A stretch of 35,913 nt of DNA from Sediminitomix flava (GCF_003149185.1 NZ_QGDO01000004.1:169053-204965), one strand, 5' to 3'; positions 26,151 through 34,930 are shown, counted from the first letter of the stretch. Notes: generated by a model from the letters alone, not told the origin. Numbers and translations: made by a program.

Positions 26151-28397
26151 TTATTTTGCTTCAGCCATTTTCATTTCTTGATAAGTTGGATAATCTGTAT
26201 ATCCTTCTTCTCCTCCACCATAAAACGTAGAGTGGGCATCATAACCAACAGGAGTCAGCTCCAAATCATTTTCAAAACGATATACTAAATCTGGATTGGT
26301 AATGAATGGTTGACCAAATGCAGCCATATCCGCATATCCTTTAGCAATTGCTTCTTCCGCTGCTTCTTTCGTCAGCTTTCCAGCAATCATGATTGGGTTT
26401 TGATATACTTCACGAACTGCTTTACGGAAATCTTCAGTTACTTCCTGATAATTAGAAATATTCTCAGAGAAGTGAACATAAGCCAAATTCATTGGAGTCA
26501 GTTGTTTCAGAATATCTAACGTTAGATCAATAATTTCTGGATCAGGCTCTGCAATACCTTCTGTTACCAATGGAGAAATACGAATCGCTACTTTGTCTCC
26601 TCCAATCGCATCAACTACGGCTTGCATCGTTTCAACTAAGAAACGGCTACGATTTTCTTTGCTACCACCGTATTCATCAGTACGTTGGTTTGTATGAATT
26701 CTTAGGAATTGGTCAATCAAATAACCATGTGCACCGTGAAGTTCTACACCATCAAAACCTGCTTCCACCGCATTTTTAGCTGCTTGAACGAAGTCTTGCG
26801 TCGTAGCTTTAATTTCCTCCACAGTCAATGCTCTTGGCACATCTGTTTCAATCATACCGAAACCACCTTCTGGAAGAGGACCAAATACTTTATCTGGATC
26901 TTTCACAGCTGACGCCGATACTGGTTGCTCCCCAGCAATCGAAGTGTGTGAACGACGACCAACATGCCATAACTGCGCAAAGATTTTACCTCCTGCTTCA
27001 TGAACAGCTTTAGTCACCAATTTCCATCCTTCAATTTGTTCTGGCGTATAAATACCCGGAGTCATTGAATAACCACGTCCTACTGCCGAGATCGGAGTCC
27101 CTTCTGAGATAATCAGACCTGCCGTAGCACGTTGTTTATAATATTTTGCCATCATTGCGTTTGGCACATCCCCTTTATCCGTTCTCGAACGTGTCATTGG
27201 AGCCATTGCAATTCTGTTGTCAACTTTAAAATTATTGAAAGTAAGTGGGCTGAATAGTGTATTTGTTGTTTTCATAGTTTCTTGATAAGTAGGATAATCT
27301 ATTAATCCTTTTTGAGTTCCACCGAAAAAGCTTTCTGGTTTTGGCTCATTCAACGGAAGATTATGTTCTAATCTGTATGGTAGATCAGGGTTGGCGATAA
27401 ATGGGCGACCAAATGCGATCATATCTGCCCAACCTTCAGCTATAGCTTGTTCAGCTTTTTCTTTTGTGTATTTTCCTGCATATATCAAGGTTCCTTTAAA
27501 TGCCTCACGAAGTGCCTTCTTAAATTCAATAGGCATCAGAGGTGCATCTTCCCAGTCTGCTTCCGCTATATGTACATAAGTAATACCTAAATCATTCAAG
27601 ACCTTTACAGCTGTTAAATAAGTTTCTTCTGGAGTAGCATCAACTGTTCCGTTTAAAGTGGTCAAAGGCGCTAAACGAATTCCGACTCTGTCTTTTCCAA
27701 TCGCTTCACTAACTGCTGTAACTACCTCTTTCATAAAACGAAGTCTATTCTCTAAACAGCCGCCATATTCATCTGTACGATTATTCGACTCTGAATCTAT
27801 AAACTGATTAATCAAATATCCGTTTGCACCGTGTAGCTCAATTCCATCAAAACCTGCTGCTATTGCATTTTTTGCCGCTTGCGCATATTCTTCTACAATA
27901 TCTTTGATCTCAGGGATCGTTAATGCTCTAGGCATTGAATGTTGGATCATCTCACCTACACCATTTGCCGCTCCCTTATTTTCTGGGTCAATAAAAACTT
28001 TAACTCCTTCTCCAACTAATGCAGAAGAAGAAACAGGTGCATCGCCATTAGGCTGAAGTGCTGTATGAGAAATACGACCTACGTGCCAAAGCTGAGCAAA
28101 CATTTTTCCGCCAGCGTTATGAACTGCAGTTGTCACTTTCTTCCATCCCTCTATCTGTGCATCGCTATATATTCCTGGTGTCCAAGCGTATCCTTGTCCT
28201 TGAGGGCTAATTTGCGTTCCTTCTGAAACTATAAGACCTGCCGAAGCTCTTTGTGCATAATATTCTGCCATCATTTCGCTTGCCACATCTCCTTTTCCAG
28301 CTCTCGAACGAGTCATTGGAGGCATCACAATTCTATTCTTAAGCTCAAGCGATCCTAATTTTGTTTCTTGATAAAGTGGTGATTTATCAGTAGTCAT
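26151..28397 (-). CDS. Tandem fusion of two Old Yellow Enzyme (NADH:flavin oxidoreductase) domains
   Basis: OYE-family flavoenzymes reduce activated alkenes, nitro compounds and similar electrophiles with NAD(P)H and FMN. They are normally about 360 residues; this ORF has 748 and consists of two complete copies of 374 residues each. Each half has the NRI-x-M-x-PMTRSR start (about 21-32 and 394-405), AQLWHVGR (101-108 and 474-481), a substrate-binding pair, TDEYGG, and an end DYPTYQE. The pair differs: half 1 has H189/N192 with Y194 (OYE1-type His/Asn), half 2 has H554/H557 with Y559 (His/His as in PETN reductase). There is no linker: half 1 ends DYPTYQET and Met375 begins the second half. Met375 might also start a separate protein. 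The gene is divergent from a LysR regulator that probably controls it. Confidence 0.93.
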   Translation of the reverse strand: MTTDKSPLYQETKLGSLELKNRIVMPPMTRSRAGKGDVASEMMAEYYAQRASAGLIVSEGTQISPQGQGYAWTPGIYSDAQIEGWKKVTTAVHNAGGKMFAQLWHVGRISHTALQPNGDAPVSSSALVGEGVKVFIDPENKGAANGVGEMIQHSMPRALTIPEIKDIVEEYAQAAKNAIAAGFDGIELHGANGYLINQFIDSESNNRTDEYGGCLENRLRFMKEVVTAVSEAIGKDRVGIRLAPLTTLNGTVDATPEETYLTAVKVLNDLGITYVHIAEADWEDAPLMPIEFKKALREAFKGTLIYAGKYTKEKAEQAIAEGWADMIAFGRPFIANPDLPYRLEHNLPLNEPKPESFFGGTQKGLIDYPTYQETMKTTNTLFSPLTFNNFKVDNRIAMAPMTRSRTDKGDVPNAMMAKYYKQRATAGLIISEGTPISAVGRGYSMTPGIYTPEQIEGWKLVTKAVHEAGGKIFAQLWHVGRRSHTSIAGEQPVSASAVKDPDKVFGPLPEGGFGMIETDVPRALTVEEIKATTQDFVQAAKNAVEAGFDGVELHGAHGYLIDQFLRIHTNQRTDEYGGSKENRSRFLVETMQAVVDAIGGDKVAIRISPLVTEGIAEPDPEIIDLTLDILKQLTPMNLAYVHFSENISNYQEVTEDFRKAVREVYQNPIMIAGKLTKEAAEEAIAKGYADMAAFGQPFITNPDLVYRFENDLELTPVGYDAHSTFYGGGEEGYTDYPTYQEMKMAEAK

Positions 28398-28478
28398 ATC
28401 TTTGAAGTTTGTTTGTTCTTTTTTGATTGATTGTCAAAAGCTTCTAAGAGAAATAGTTCTTATCGTTTTTTGACAATA

Positions 28479-28486
28479 CAAAGATA
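28479..28486 (-). promoter_or_regulatory. Candidate -7 box of the double-OYE gene
   Basis: Read on the minus strand it is TATCTTTG, an exact TAnnTTTG match about 80 bp upstream of the OYE start. It pairs with the LysR promoter box at 28523-28530 in a roughly symmetrical divergent arrangement. Confidence 0.5.
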
Positions 28487-28522
28487 TTTGTTGTTTATGG
28501 ATTATAAAAATAAGACAAATCA

Positions 28523-28530
28523 TAGCTTTG
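28523..28530 (+). promoter_or_regulatory. Candidate -7 box of the LysR gene
   Basis: TAGCTTTG matches TAnnTTTG exactly, 26 bp before the LysR start codon. Between the two boxes lies an inverted repeat, ATTTGT (28485-28490 region) with ACAAAT (28515-28520), a plausible LysR-type operator in a shared control region. Confidence 0.5.
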
Positions 28531-28556
28531 TATCAGAATACTAATAGATAGAAAAT

Positions 28557-29459
28557 ATGGTCAATTTAGAATGGTACAGAACCTTTAAAGCGATATATGA
28601 AAAAGGAACGCTTACGGCTGCTGCCGAAGCTCTTTTTATTTCTCAACCTGGAGTGAGTTTGCACCTGAGTTCGTTGGAAAGTTATGTGGGCTACAAACTT
28701 TTTGACAGGTCATCAAGAAAACTTGTGCCCACTGAAAGAGGAAAACTACTTTACAACTCTGTAATTGATCCTATTTTAAAATTGGAGGAAGTGGAAAGTA
28801 TGTTTCAAAGAAGTACCGAAAAAGACACACCTACAATTAGCTTGGGTATGTGCTTTGAGACTTTTCAATTTAGTTTGGAAAAATACCTCCATACGTTTCC
28901 TTTTAATCTGATTCTACAATTCGGAGGATACCAAGATTTGGTTTCAAAACTTGAAAAAGGAGTCGTTGATCTTATTGTCACGCCTCATCTACAAGAAACA
29001 AAAGGGATTATTCATGAGCCATTCTCTAAAGAAACTATACTTCTAGTGGGAAGTCAAGGAGTAGAAAAAGCTGAATTTGATGAAGCCTTAAAACTAGGGC
29101 AGAAAGAGGTCATTAAGTGGCTGAAAGAGCAGAAATGGTATGGTGTAGCAGGCGATAATGAACATTCGAGCCGATTTTGGCAAAATAATTTTGGTGGTGC
29201 TCCCGACTTCCGTCCAAACTTTATTGTTCCCAATATCAATTCTATTGTGAGATGCCTTTGTATGGGAAAGGGCTTGGCGATTATCCCTGACTTTTTGTGT
29301 AAACACGAAATTGAAAAAGGCGAAATACAAGTAATTTGGGAAGGAAAAACACCTATCTCAAACACCTTATATTTCGCCTACAGAAAAAAGACCATTTACG
29401 CCAAAGAAATCGAAATGATCCAAAATATATTAACTAAAGAAATGGAAACAGGTAACTAA
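28557..29459 (+). CDS. LysR-family transcriptional regulator
   Basis: The 300-residue protein has the LysR N-terminal winged helix-turn-helix (FKAIYEKGTLTAAAEALFISQPGVSLHL, residues 10-37 in adjoining parts, then LESYVGYKLFDRSSRKLVPTERG) and a C-terminal effector-binding domain (about 90-295, beginning PTISLGMCFETFQF). LysR proteins usually control the gene transcribed divergently from them, here the double OYE enzyme, using an inducer related to its substrate. The 159-bp shared region contains promoter boxes for both genes. Inducer and regulation sign are unknown. Confidence 0.92.
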   Translation: MVNLEWYRTFKAIYEKGTLTAAAEALFISQPGVSLHLSSLESYVGYKLFDRSSRKLVPTERGKLLYNSVIDPILKLEEVESMFQRSTEKDTPTISLGMCFETFQFSLEKYLHTFPFNLILQFGGYQDLVSKLEKGVVDLIVTPHLQETKGIIHEPFSKETILLVGSQGVEKAEFDEALKLGQKEVIKWLKEQKWYGVAGDNEHSSRFWQNNFGGAPDFRPNFIVPNINSIVRCLCMGKGLAIIPDFLCKHEIEKGEIQVIWEGKTPISNTLYFAYRKKTIYAKEIEMIQNILTKEMETGN

Positions 29460-29476
29460 GGTTAGCTGTTTCCATT
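29441..29476. terminator. Hairpin overlapping the LysR stop, between convergent genes
   Basis: AATGGAAACAG (29441-29451) pairs perfectly with CTGTTTCCATT (29466-29476), overlapping the last LysR codons. No long T-tract follows, so it is a weaker candidate than the others. Confidence 0.55.
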
Positions 29477-29483
29477 TCCTATA

Positions 29484-30536
29484 TTATCTCACTCGAATTG
29501 TCTTTCCAACTCTCAAAACAGAGTTTTTAGACATTCCATTTAGTCTACAGATTTTATTCACAGAAGTATGATACTTCTTACTGATTTTCCAAAGGCTATC
29601 ACCACTTCTAATTTTGTGATAAACATTAGCTTCAGATTTAAGTAGCTTCTTGTAATGCTCATCACGATTCAATGCGAATAACTCTGGAAGGTCTTCAGTG
29701 TATTCAACCAAATCAAACATTGAATTTGGGTCGAATGCATTTCCTTGATAACGTACCTCAAAGTGAAGGTGAGGACCAGAACTACGTCCTGTATTTCCTC
29801 CTTGTCCAATGATATCTCCTGCTTTAACGACCTGCCCAGGAGTCACACTATACTTATTTAAATGCCCATAAAGGGTCTCTAATCCATTTTTATGACGAAT
29901 GACAACATAGTAGCCATATCCACCTCTGTTGTAACGAGCCATACGAACTACGCCATCAAATACAGAATAGATCGGATCGCCAATTTGCACTTTTAAATCT
30001 ACTCCATGATGGAATCTCATACGTCTGAATCCATAATGAGAAGTAATTCTTGTACTGTCTGTTGGGAATGACCAATCGCCATCATATGCACTTTCATACA
30101 ACTTCAGCTTCACGGTTTCAGGAAGCTCTTTAGCTTTGGTCTTGTATGGATTGATGTTGGTTGTACTCCAAGTCGAATAATAATCTTCTGCCAACATATA
30201 TTCTGCATCTACCATTTTACCAGGCATGATCTCAACCTGATCTTTACAGACTTCTGTCTCATTTAGGTTGATACGCTCATAAGGCTTAGGTAAATCTCTT
30301 AGCAATTCAGACTCTTCACAATCGAACTCTCCATTCACCAGAATAAACTCTTCATCATTTTTTCTGATCAGTGCTTCCAAATAACGTTCGTTTGCTTCCA
30401 GTTTGGCTTGTAAGGCTTTGCGTTCTTTACGTGAGAGCTTCTTCTTTTTTACGGTAGGAGCATCTTGCGCAAAGTTGCTGTCAAATGGTATTAATGCCAG
30501 AGTAAATAATGTTAATAGGATAACCTTCAACTTCAT
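29484..30536 (-). CDS. Secreted M23 peptidase with C-terminal LysM domain
   Basis: The protein has 350 residues from the ATG at 30534-30536. The frame is open 30 codons further upstream, but only this start gives a proper signal peptide (MKLKVILLTLFTLALIPFDS, cleavage near FAQ). Then come a charged region (KKKKLSRKERKALQ), an M23/LytM domain with metal ligands in RFHHGVDLKVQIGD (His and Asp), ETLYGHLN and SSGPHLHFEVRY (His-x-His), and a LysM domain at the end (YHKIRSGDSLWKISKKYHTS then VLRVGKTIRVR). It binds and probably cleaves peptidoglycan cross-links in the periplasm. M23-LysM proteins take part in growth and cell separation; which one is not shown. Confidence 0.92.
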   Translation of the reverse strand: MKLKVILLTLFTLALIPFDSNFAQDAPTVKKKKLSRKERKALQAKLEANERYLEALIRKNDEEFILVNGEFDCEESELLRDLPKPYERINLNETEVCKDQVEIMPGKMVDAEYMLAEDYYSTWSTTNINPYKTKAKELPETVKLKLYESAYDGDWSFPTDSTRITSHYGFRRMRFHHGVDLKVQIGDPIYSVFDGVVRMARYNRGGYGYYVVIRHKNGLETLYGHLNKYSVTPGQVVKAGDIIGQGGNTGRSSGPHLHFEVRYQGNAFDPNSMFDLVEYTEDLPELFALNRDEHYKKLLKSEANVYHKIRSGDSLWKISKKYHTSVNKICRLNGMSKNSVLRVGKTIRVR

Positions 30537-30862
30537 AACTATATTGTCTCTATCTGCAAATATCTTTCTTCGGTCTCCTGTTTCGGAAACAAGTCCGCAA
30601 TGTAGTGGATTTTTTGAAGATTTCATAGGCTAATTCAGGTCTTAGTACTTTCATTCTCAGCTATTAACCCATTTTCACATTCTGTAAAGTAGATGGGCTG
30701 TAAAAGAATGATTGTTAGTTAGGTTACTATCTTATACATTCTCTAATGAGGAGTGAATAAGCGATATTCTTGTCCTCGCTTACACAAACATGGTTTTTAA
30801 AGACAATCGTTCTTAATTTTTGGAATCTATTTGAAGAGTGAAACGATCTATTTTTTGAGTAC
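30537..30862. other. Intergenic region with a long-range inverted repeat
   Basis: About 330 bp lie between the M23 gene and the trxB terminator, with no convincing ORF. AAGAATGATTGT (30704-30715) pairs with ACAATCGTTCTT (30803-30814), with one G-T, enclosing a small hairpin AAGCGA/TCGCTT near 30758-30780. It may be the M23 leader or a separate small RNA. The near-consensus box GATATTTG (minus strand, 30558-30565) is one base off TAnnTTTG. Confidence 0.4.
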
Positions 30863-30894
30863 AAAAAAAAGCCCTTTTCCAATTGGAAAAGGGC
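30863..30894 (-). terminator. Terminator of trxB
   Basis: A perfect 24-nt palindrome at 30871-30894 (GCCCTTTTCC with its complement) is preceded by A8, which is T8 on the minus strand just past the trxB stop. Confidence 0.92.
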
Positions 30895-30931
30895 TTCATT
30901 ACAAATGTATGTTTAAGGAAGTGAAAGCAAA

Positions 30932-31885
30932 TTATGCTTCAGCTTCTACTTCTTTTACTGCCAAGAAACGTTCAGCTTCTAGTGCTGCCATACAACCAGT
31001 ACCAGCAGCTGTAATCGCTTGTCTGTACACGTGGTCTTGTGCATCACCTGCTGCAAATACACCAGGGATATTTGTTGCTGTGCTATCTGCTTTAGTGATC
31101 AAATAACCATTTCCGTCCATATCCAATTGACCTTTGAATACATCTGTATTTGGCTTGTGACCAATAGCTACGAAGAATCCTGTAGCAGGAATATCTCTTT
31201 CCTCGCCTGTTACATTATTTTTCACGCGAATAGCGTCTACTACATTCTCTCCTAGAACCTCTACAGTTTCTGTATTCCAAAGAATTTCAATGTTTGCTGC
31301 ATTCTCAACTCTTTGTTGCATTACTTTAGAAGCTCTCATCTCATCACGACGAACTACCAAATAAACTTTATTACAAAGTTTTGACAAGTAGCTAGCTTCT
31401 TCAGCAGCAGTATCACCACCACCTACTACAACTACGTCTTGTCCTCTGTAGAAGAAACCATCACAAACGGCACAAGCAGAAACACCACTACCGTTCAAAC
31501 GTTGCTCAGACTCTAGTCCTAACCATTTTGCAGAAGCTCCAGTTGAGATAATTACTGACTCTGCTTCGATCTCAGTATTCTCATCTACAGTGACTACGTG
31601 CTTGTTTCCTTCTTTATCAAAGTTTACAGAAGTAACGAAACCACTACGGATATCAGCGCCAAATCTTTCAGCTTGCTTCTGAAGATCCATCATCATTTGT
31701 GGTCCCATAATTCCTTCTGGATAACCTGGGAAGTTTTCCACATCGTTTGTGATCGTCAACTGACCACCTGGTTGGTTTCCTTGGTAAAGTACAGGTTTAA
31801 GCTCAGCTCTTGCTGCATAGATCGCTGCTGTATATCCTGCTGGGCCTGATCCGATGATCAAGCACTTTACTTGTTCTCTTGCCAT
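30932..31885 (-). CDS. trxB: Thioredoxin-disulfide reductase
   Basis: This 317-residue FAD/NADPH enzyme reduces thioredoxin in the cytoplasm. It has the FAD-binding GSGPAGYTAA (about 12-21), the redox disulfide C138-A-V-C141, the NADPH-binding GGGDTAAEEA near 155-164 and a C-terminal FAD motif in GVFAAGDAQD. Length and domain order are normal for low-molecular-weight TrxR. It lies alone on the minus strand with its own terminator. Together with the nearby oxyR it belongs to the oxidative-stress and thiol-redox set of this window. Confidence 0.96.
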   Translation of the reverse strand: MAREQVKCLIIGSGPAGYTAAIYAARAELKPVLYQGNQPGGQLTITNDVENFPGYPEGIMGPQMMMDLQKQAERFGADIRSGFVTSVNFDKEGNKHVVTVDENTEIEAESVIISTGASAKWLGLESEQRLNGSGVSACAVCDGFFYRGQDVVVVGGGDTAAEEASYLSKLCNKVYLVVRRDEMRASKVMQQRVENAANIEILWNTETVEVLGENVVDAIRVKNNVTGEERDIPATGFFVAIGHKPNTDVFKGQLDMDGNGYLITKADSTATNIPGVFAAGDAQDHVYRQAITAAGTGCMAALEAERFLAVKEVEAEA

Positions 31886-32054
31886 AATATTATTGATGTT
31901 TGCTATTTTCTACTAGGTAAACGCTTGGAACAACAAATATGTTACTCTTTTCATATGAATAAGTATCAATATTTGTTATCACTGTATCGGGCAAATTTAT
32001 AAGAAATTTTCCATGTTGGGGCATTTCTTTGCTACGATCTATCCAACATAAAGA

Positions 32055-32125
32055 AAATTAGTTCTTTACCTTCCTTCAAACATCTATTTTTGATGTATAA
32101 AAAGGAGAGTATAAAGAACTAGTTT
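32055..32125 (-). terminator. Three-tier hairpin, probable terminator of queD-folE
   Basis: TAGTTCTTTA (32059-32068) pairs perfectly with TAAAGAACTA (32112-32121) and extends outward to about 14 bp with one G-T. Inside are TCCTT/AAGGA and ACATC/GATGT. On the minus strand it is followed by TTTTCTTT. A smaller hairpin (32134-32140 with 32153-32159) lies nearer the folE stop. The stretch 31886-32054 between this and trxB holds no gene. Confidence 0.6.
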
Positions 32126-32180
32126 ACTTATTGAATAAGGAACACAGCTTTGCCTTATTTTATTCCTAAGTCAATTAAAA

Positions 32181-32927
32181 TTAATCTGAGGATAAAGATA
32201 GGTATTTCAAGAACTCATTGCGAGTAGCTTCGTCTTGAAATTTTCCAGAGTATGCTGAAGTCACAGTCGAAGACGAGGTGTCTTCAACTCCACGCATAGA
32301 TACACAAAGGTGTTTTGCATCAATAATGATTGCTACATCTTCGGTTTCTAGGGTTTTCTTCAAGTCTTCTAGAATTTGTACAGTTAATCTTTCTTGTACC
32401 TGTGGACGTTTTGCATAGTACTGTACAAGACGATTAATTTTTGAAAGACCAATCACTTTACCATTTGAGATATAAGCTACATGTGCTTTTCCCATAATTG
32501 GTACAAAATGATGTTCACAGTTTGAGAAAAAGTGAATGTCTTTTTCTACCAGCATTTCATTATACTGGTATTTATTTTCGAATAACTTAATATCTGGACG
32601 ATTCTCTGGGTTCAGACCGCTAAAAATTTCCTTTACATACATTTTAGCGACTCTGTGAGGTGTACCTTTCAAACTGTCGTCGTTGAGGTCCAACCCAAGA
32701 AGGTTCATTATTGATTCAAAGTGTTCTGCAATCTTAGCTACTTTGGTAGTATCATCTAGGTCAAAAGCATCCGCTCGCATTGGTGTTTCAATAGAAGTAC
32801 CAATATGCATATCTCCAAGCTGATCTATTTCTTCCATCTGTTTTTCAGACAAGTTATTTGTACTACCTTGGCCGGCGTCCTGTCCATCAGATTGCTGGAT
32901 ATTCCACAAAGTTTCGTTTTGTTTCAT
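32181..32927 (-). CDS. folE: GTP cyclohydrolase I
   Basis: This 248-residue enzyme converts GTP to 7,8-dihydroneopterin triphosphate, the entry to folate, tetrahydropterin and queuosine precursors. The core starts near residue 60 (TTKVAKIAEHFESIM). Zinc ligands are C137 and H140 in SNCEHHF and C208 in KHLCVSMRGV; substrate residues lie in GLSKINRLVQYYAKRPQVQERLT (about 160-182, adjoining parts). The N-terminal ~55 residues are an acidic, low-complexity extension, and its start overlaps the end of queD by 41 bp. Met31, Met40 or Met50 are possible later starts that would remove the overlap. It is probably translated from the queD message. Confidence 0.95.
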   Translation of the reverse strand: MKQNETLWNIQQSDGQDAGQGSTNNLSEKQMEEIDQLGDMHIGTSIETPMRADAFDLDDTTKVAKIAEHFESIMNLLGLDLNDDSLKGTPHRVAKMYVKEIFSGLNPENRPDIKLFENKYQYNEMLVEKDIHFFSNCEHHFVPIMGKAHVAYISNGKVIGLSKINRLVQYYAKRPQVQERLTVQILEDLKKTLETEDVAIIIDAKHLCVSMRGVEDTSSSTVTSAYSGKFQDEATRNEFLKYLSLSSD

Positions 32928-33297
32928 AGAGTCTAACTTTAAGATCGTATTTTGATTCTAGTTGTGCACGTAAGAGTTGCCAAATCACTACACAGATATT
33001 TTCGGCTGTAGGATTCAGATTGGCGAATTCTTCGGTATCTAAATTCAAATTACGATGATCGAACCGAGCTACTACATGCTCACGTATGATATCTCGAAGA
33101 AATTTCATATCAATCACAAAGCCCGTATCAGGATCTATTTCACCTGTTACCTGAACTTCCATTTCATAGTTGTGTCCATGGAAATTTGGATTGCTACAAA
33201 GTCCGAATACCTCCTGATTTTTCTCTTCAGACCAATTCGGATTATAAAGTCGATGAGCTGCATTGAAGTGCTCTTTTCTGAAAACAGAAACCCTCAT
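32887..33297 (-). CDS. queD: 6-carboxy-tetrahydropterin synthase (6-pyruvoyl tetrahydropterin synthase family)
   Basis: The protein has 136 residues from the preferred ATG at 33297 (the frame opens at 33315, six codons earlier, with a MLAITN extension). It converts dihydroneopterin triphosphate, the folE product, to 6-carboxy-tetrahydropterin in queuosine synthesis. Zinc ligands appear as H in KEHFNAAHRLYN and as HGHNYEMEV; the catalytic Cys is in LCSNPNFHGH, and DHRNLN and the PTAENICVVIW motif are typical. Overlap with folE and shared pathway give strong support. A PTPS for another pterin cannot be fully excluded. Confidence 0.9.
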   Translation of the reverse strand: MRVSVFRKEHFNAAHRLYNPNWSEEKNQEVFGLCSNPNFHGHNYEMEVQVTGEIDPDTGFVIDMKFLRDIIREHVVARFDHRNLNLDTEEFANLNPTAENICVVIWQLLRAQLESKYDLKVRLYETKRNFVEYPAI

Positions 33298-33404
33298 ATT
33301 TGTAATAGCTAGCAATTTTTATGCTTGCATACAGTTCATCTTGTCTATGTCTGAGACGGTCTATTATCAGTGTTCACCTCTATGCTTTTTGTATTAGCAA
33401 GCTG

Positions 33405-33412
33405 CAAAGGTA
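33405..33412 (-). promoter_or_regulatory. Promoter of queD-folE
   Basis: Read on the minus strand it is TACCTTTG, an exact TAnnTTTG, with TTG (33434-33436) 21 bp upstream. This is the best-spaced Bacteroidota-type promoter in the window. The leader would be about 100 nt. Confidence 0.65.
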
Positions 33413-33755
33413 AGTAGATATTAGAAAGTCCCACAATTTCAAACCAAGATCTCTACTGTATAATTAGCGTTATTATAATTTATTAGAGCATTAACACGCT
33501 CCATTCTTCTTTTGTTTAAGAAAAATTGAACGCTTCTCTATTTTTAATCTCCTTATTTAGCGGATTAGCCTACTAAAATGAGGTAAATAATTCAGAATCC
33601 GAATTAATTCAATAACGAAAGACAATGATCATCTTATTTTTTAATTTTTTTTATAAATGATTTTATTTAGAACTTTTGTTAATTGCCTTCATATTTAGTC
33701 AGTTTCTTCCGTTAATTATCTGTCACTTTTGACAAACCTATTTCTTTTATAAGAT
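33413..33755. other. Divergent intergenic region queD/oxyR
   Basis: This is a very AT-rich stretch. Beyond the queD promoter (33405-33436) I see no RNA gene or ORF. The oxyR promoter must lie here; boxes such as CACTTTTG near 33726 and AACTTTTG near 33672 each miss the TAnnTTTG consensus by one base. Confidence 0.5.
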
Positions 33756-34700
33756 ATGATTACAGTTACACAGCTAGAATATATTGTGGCAGTTGAACAA
33801 CATAAGAGCTTTTCTATGGCTGCAGATGCTTGTTTCGTGACACAACCAACCTTGAGTATGCAAATCAAGAAACTTGAGGAATATCTAGGAATTGTACTTT
33901 TCGACCGTACAAAACAGCCAATCATTCCAACAGAAGTAGGTAAACCAATCATAGAACAAGCACGCAATACACTTCGTGAGGTAAACCGTATTGAAGAAAT
34001 TGTAAAACAACATCAAGGAATTGTGAGTGGAGATCTGACGGTGGGTATTATTCCGACACTAGCCCCTTACTTGCTTCCTAGATTTGCAGGACCTCTGACA
34101 AGAGAATACCCTGAAATGAGACTTTACATCAAAGAACTTCAGACCGAAGAAATTATTCGTCAACTAAAGCAAGATCAGATAGATGTCGGTATTCTTGTAA
34201 CTCCTCTTCACGAAGATGGCATAGTTGAGACACCGCTTTTCTATGAAGACATTTTAGTGTATACCAATCCTGAGTATAAATTTGAGGACAAAAAAGAGTT
34301 AAGCATAGAAGACCTAAAATCACCAGATTTATGGCTTTTGAGCAAAGGTCACTGCTTCAGAGATCAAGTCATCAACCTTTGTGCATATCAAGGTCAACTA
34401 TCCAATAATCTACCAATTGCTTACGAAAGTGGTTCTTTAGAAACGCTAATGAAGCTCGTAGACAACGAAGGAGGATTTACACTACTTCCAGAACTGGCTA
34501 CAGATGGCATGAACGAAGATTTACAGAATAGAATTAGAACTATCAAAGACCTTAAACCAACGCGTGAAGTAAGCTTGGTTTCTGCTCGTAACTTTGCCAA
34601 AGAGTCAATGCTTGAAGCCCTTGCAGGAACAATCAAACAAGTTATGCCAAATGAGTACCTAAACCCTCAACGAGGCGAAGTAGTAGAGTGGCGTGGTTAA
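33756..34700 (+). CDS. oxyR: Hydrogen peroxide-responsive LysR regulator OxyR
   Basis: The 314-residue protein has a LysR N-terminal DNA-binding domain (ITVTQLEYIVAVEQHKSFSM then VTQPTLSMQIKKLEEYLG) and an effector domain from about 92. The OxyR signature GHCFRDQVINLC gives C200 and C209, equivalent to the C199/C208 pair that forms a disulfide on peroxide exposure; both are present, so redox sensing is likely. OxyR usually activates catalase, peroxiredoxin and thioredoxin-system genes; trxB is 1.9 kb away but not adjacent. It has its own terminator. Confidence is high because of the paired cysteines and length. Confidence 0.95.
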   Translation: MITVTQLEYIVAVEQHKSFSMAADACFVTQPTLSMQIKKLEEYLGIVLFDRTKQPIIPTEVGKPIIEQARNTLREVNRIEEIVKQHQGIVSGDLTVGIIPTLAPYLLPRFAGPLTREYPEMRLYIKELQTEEIIRQLKQDQIDVGILVTPLHEDGIVETPLFYEDILVYTNPEYKFEDKKELSIEDLKSPDLWLLSKGHCFRDQVINLCAYQGQLSNNLPIAYESGSLETLMKLVDNEGGFTLLPELATDGMNEDLQNRIRTIKDLKPTREVSLVSARNFAKESMLEALAGTIKQVMPNEYLNPQRGEVVEWRG

Positions 34701-34722
34701 AAATTTCCATAAATGTATTTCC

Positions 34723-34767
34723 AAAAAAAATCTCAAGAGCACTTTAAAGGCTCTTGAGATTTTTTTA
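34723..34767 (+). terminator. Terminator of oxyR
   Basis: A 16-bp stem (34725-34740 with 34750-34765, core ATCTCAAGAGC) closes a 9-nt loop and is followed by T7. Confidence 0.92.
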
Positions 34768-34930
34768 TTTCTAAACTTTTGTCACAAAACAACTTATTAT
34801 CAGTCTTATATAGTTTAGAATGTTGTAGAACTACTTTTATCTACAATTCCTCAAGGTATTCTTTCTTTGGAAAGCAGTATCTTTACGGACTTTTAATAAA
34901 AGCATATTCTGAATCAGAAGGAAAGTACAG

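Noticed and set aside
26310-27579. Several plus-strand ORFs of 60-69 aa inside the double-OYE gene
   Set aside because: They are antisense shadows of conserved OYE coding sequence.
26151-28397. Two separate OYE genes joined by an assembly error
   Set aside because: No frame break or stop is visible, both halves are intact and differ in sequence, so a real fusion fits best; an error at the junction itself cannot be ruled out without reads.
30537-30626. Longer form of the M23 protein starting at 30626
   Set aside because: The extra 30 residues precede a perfect signal peptide, which must be N-terminal; the start at 30536 is preferred.
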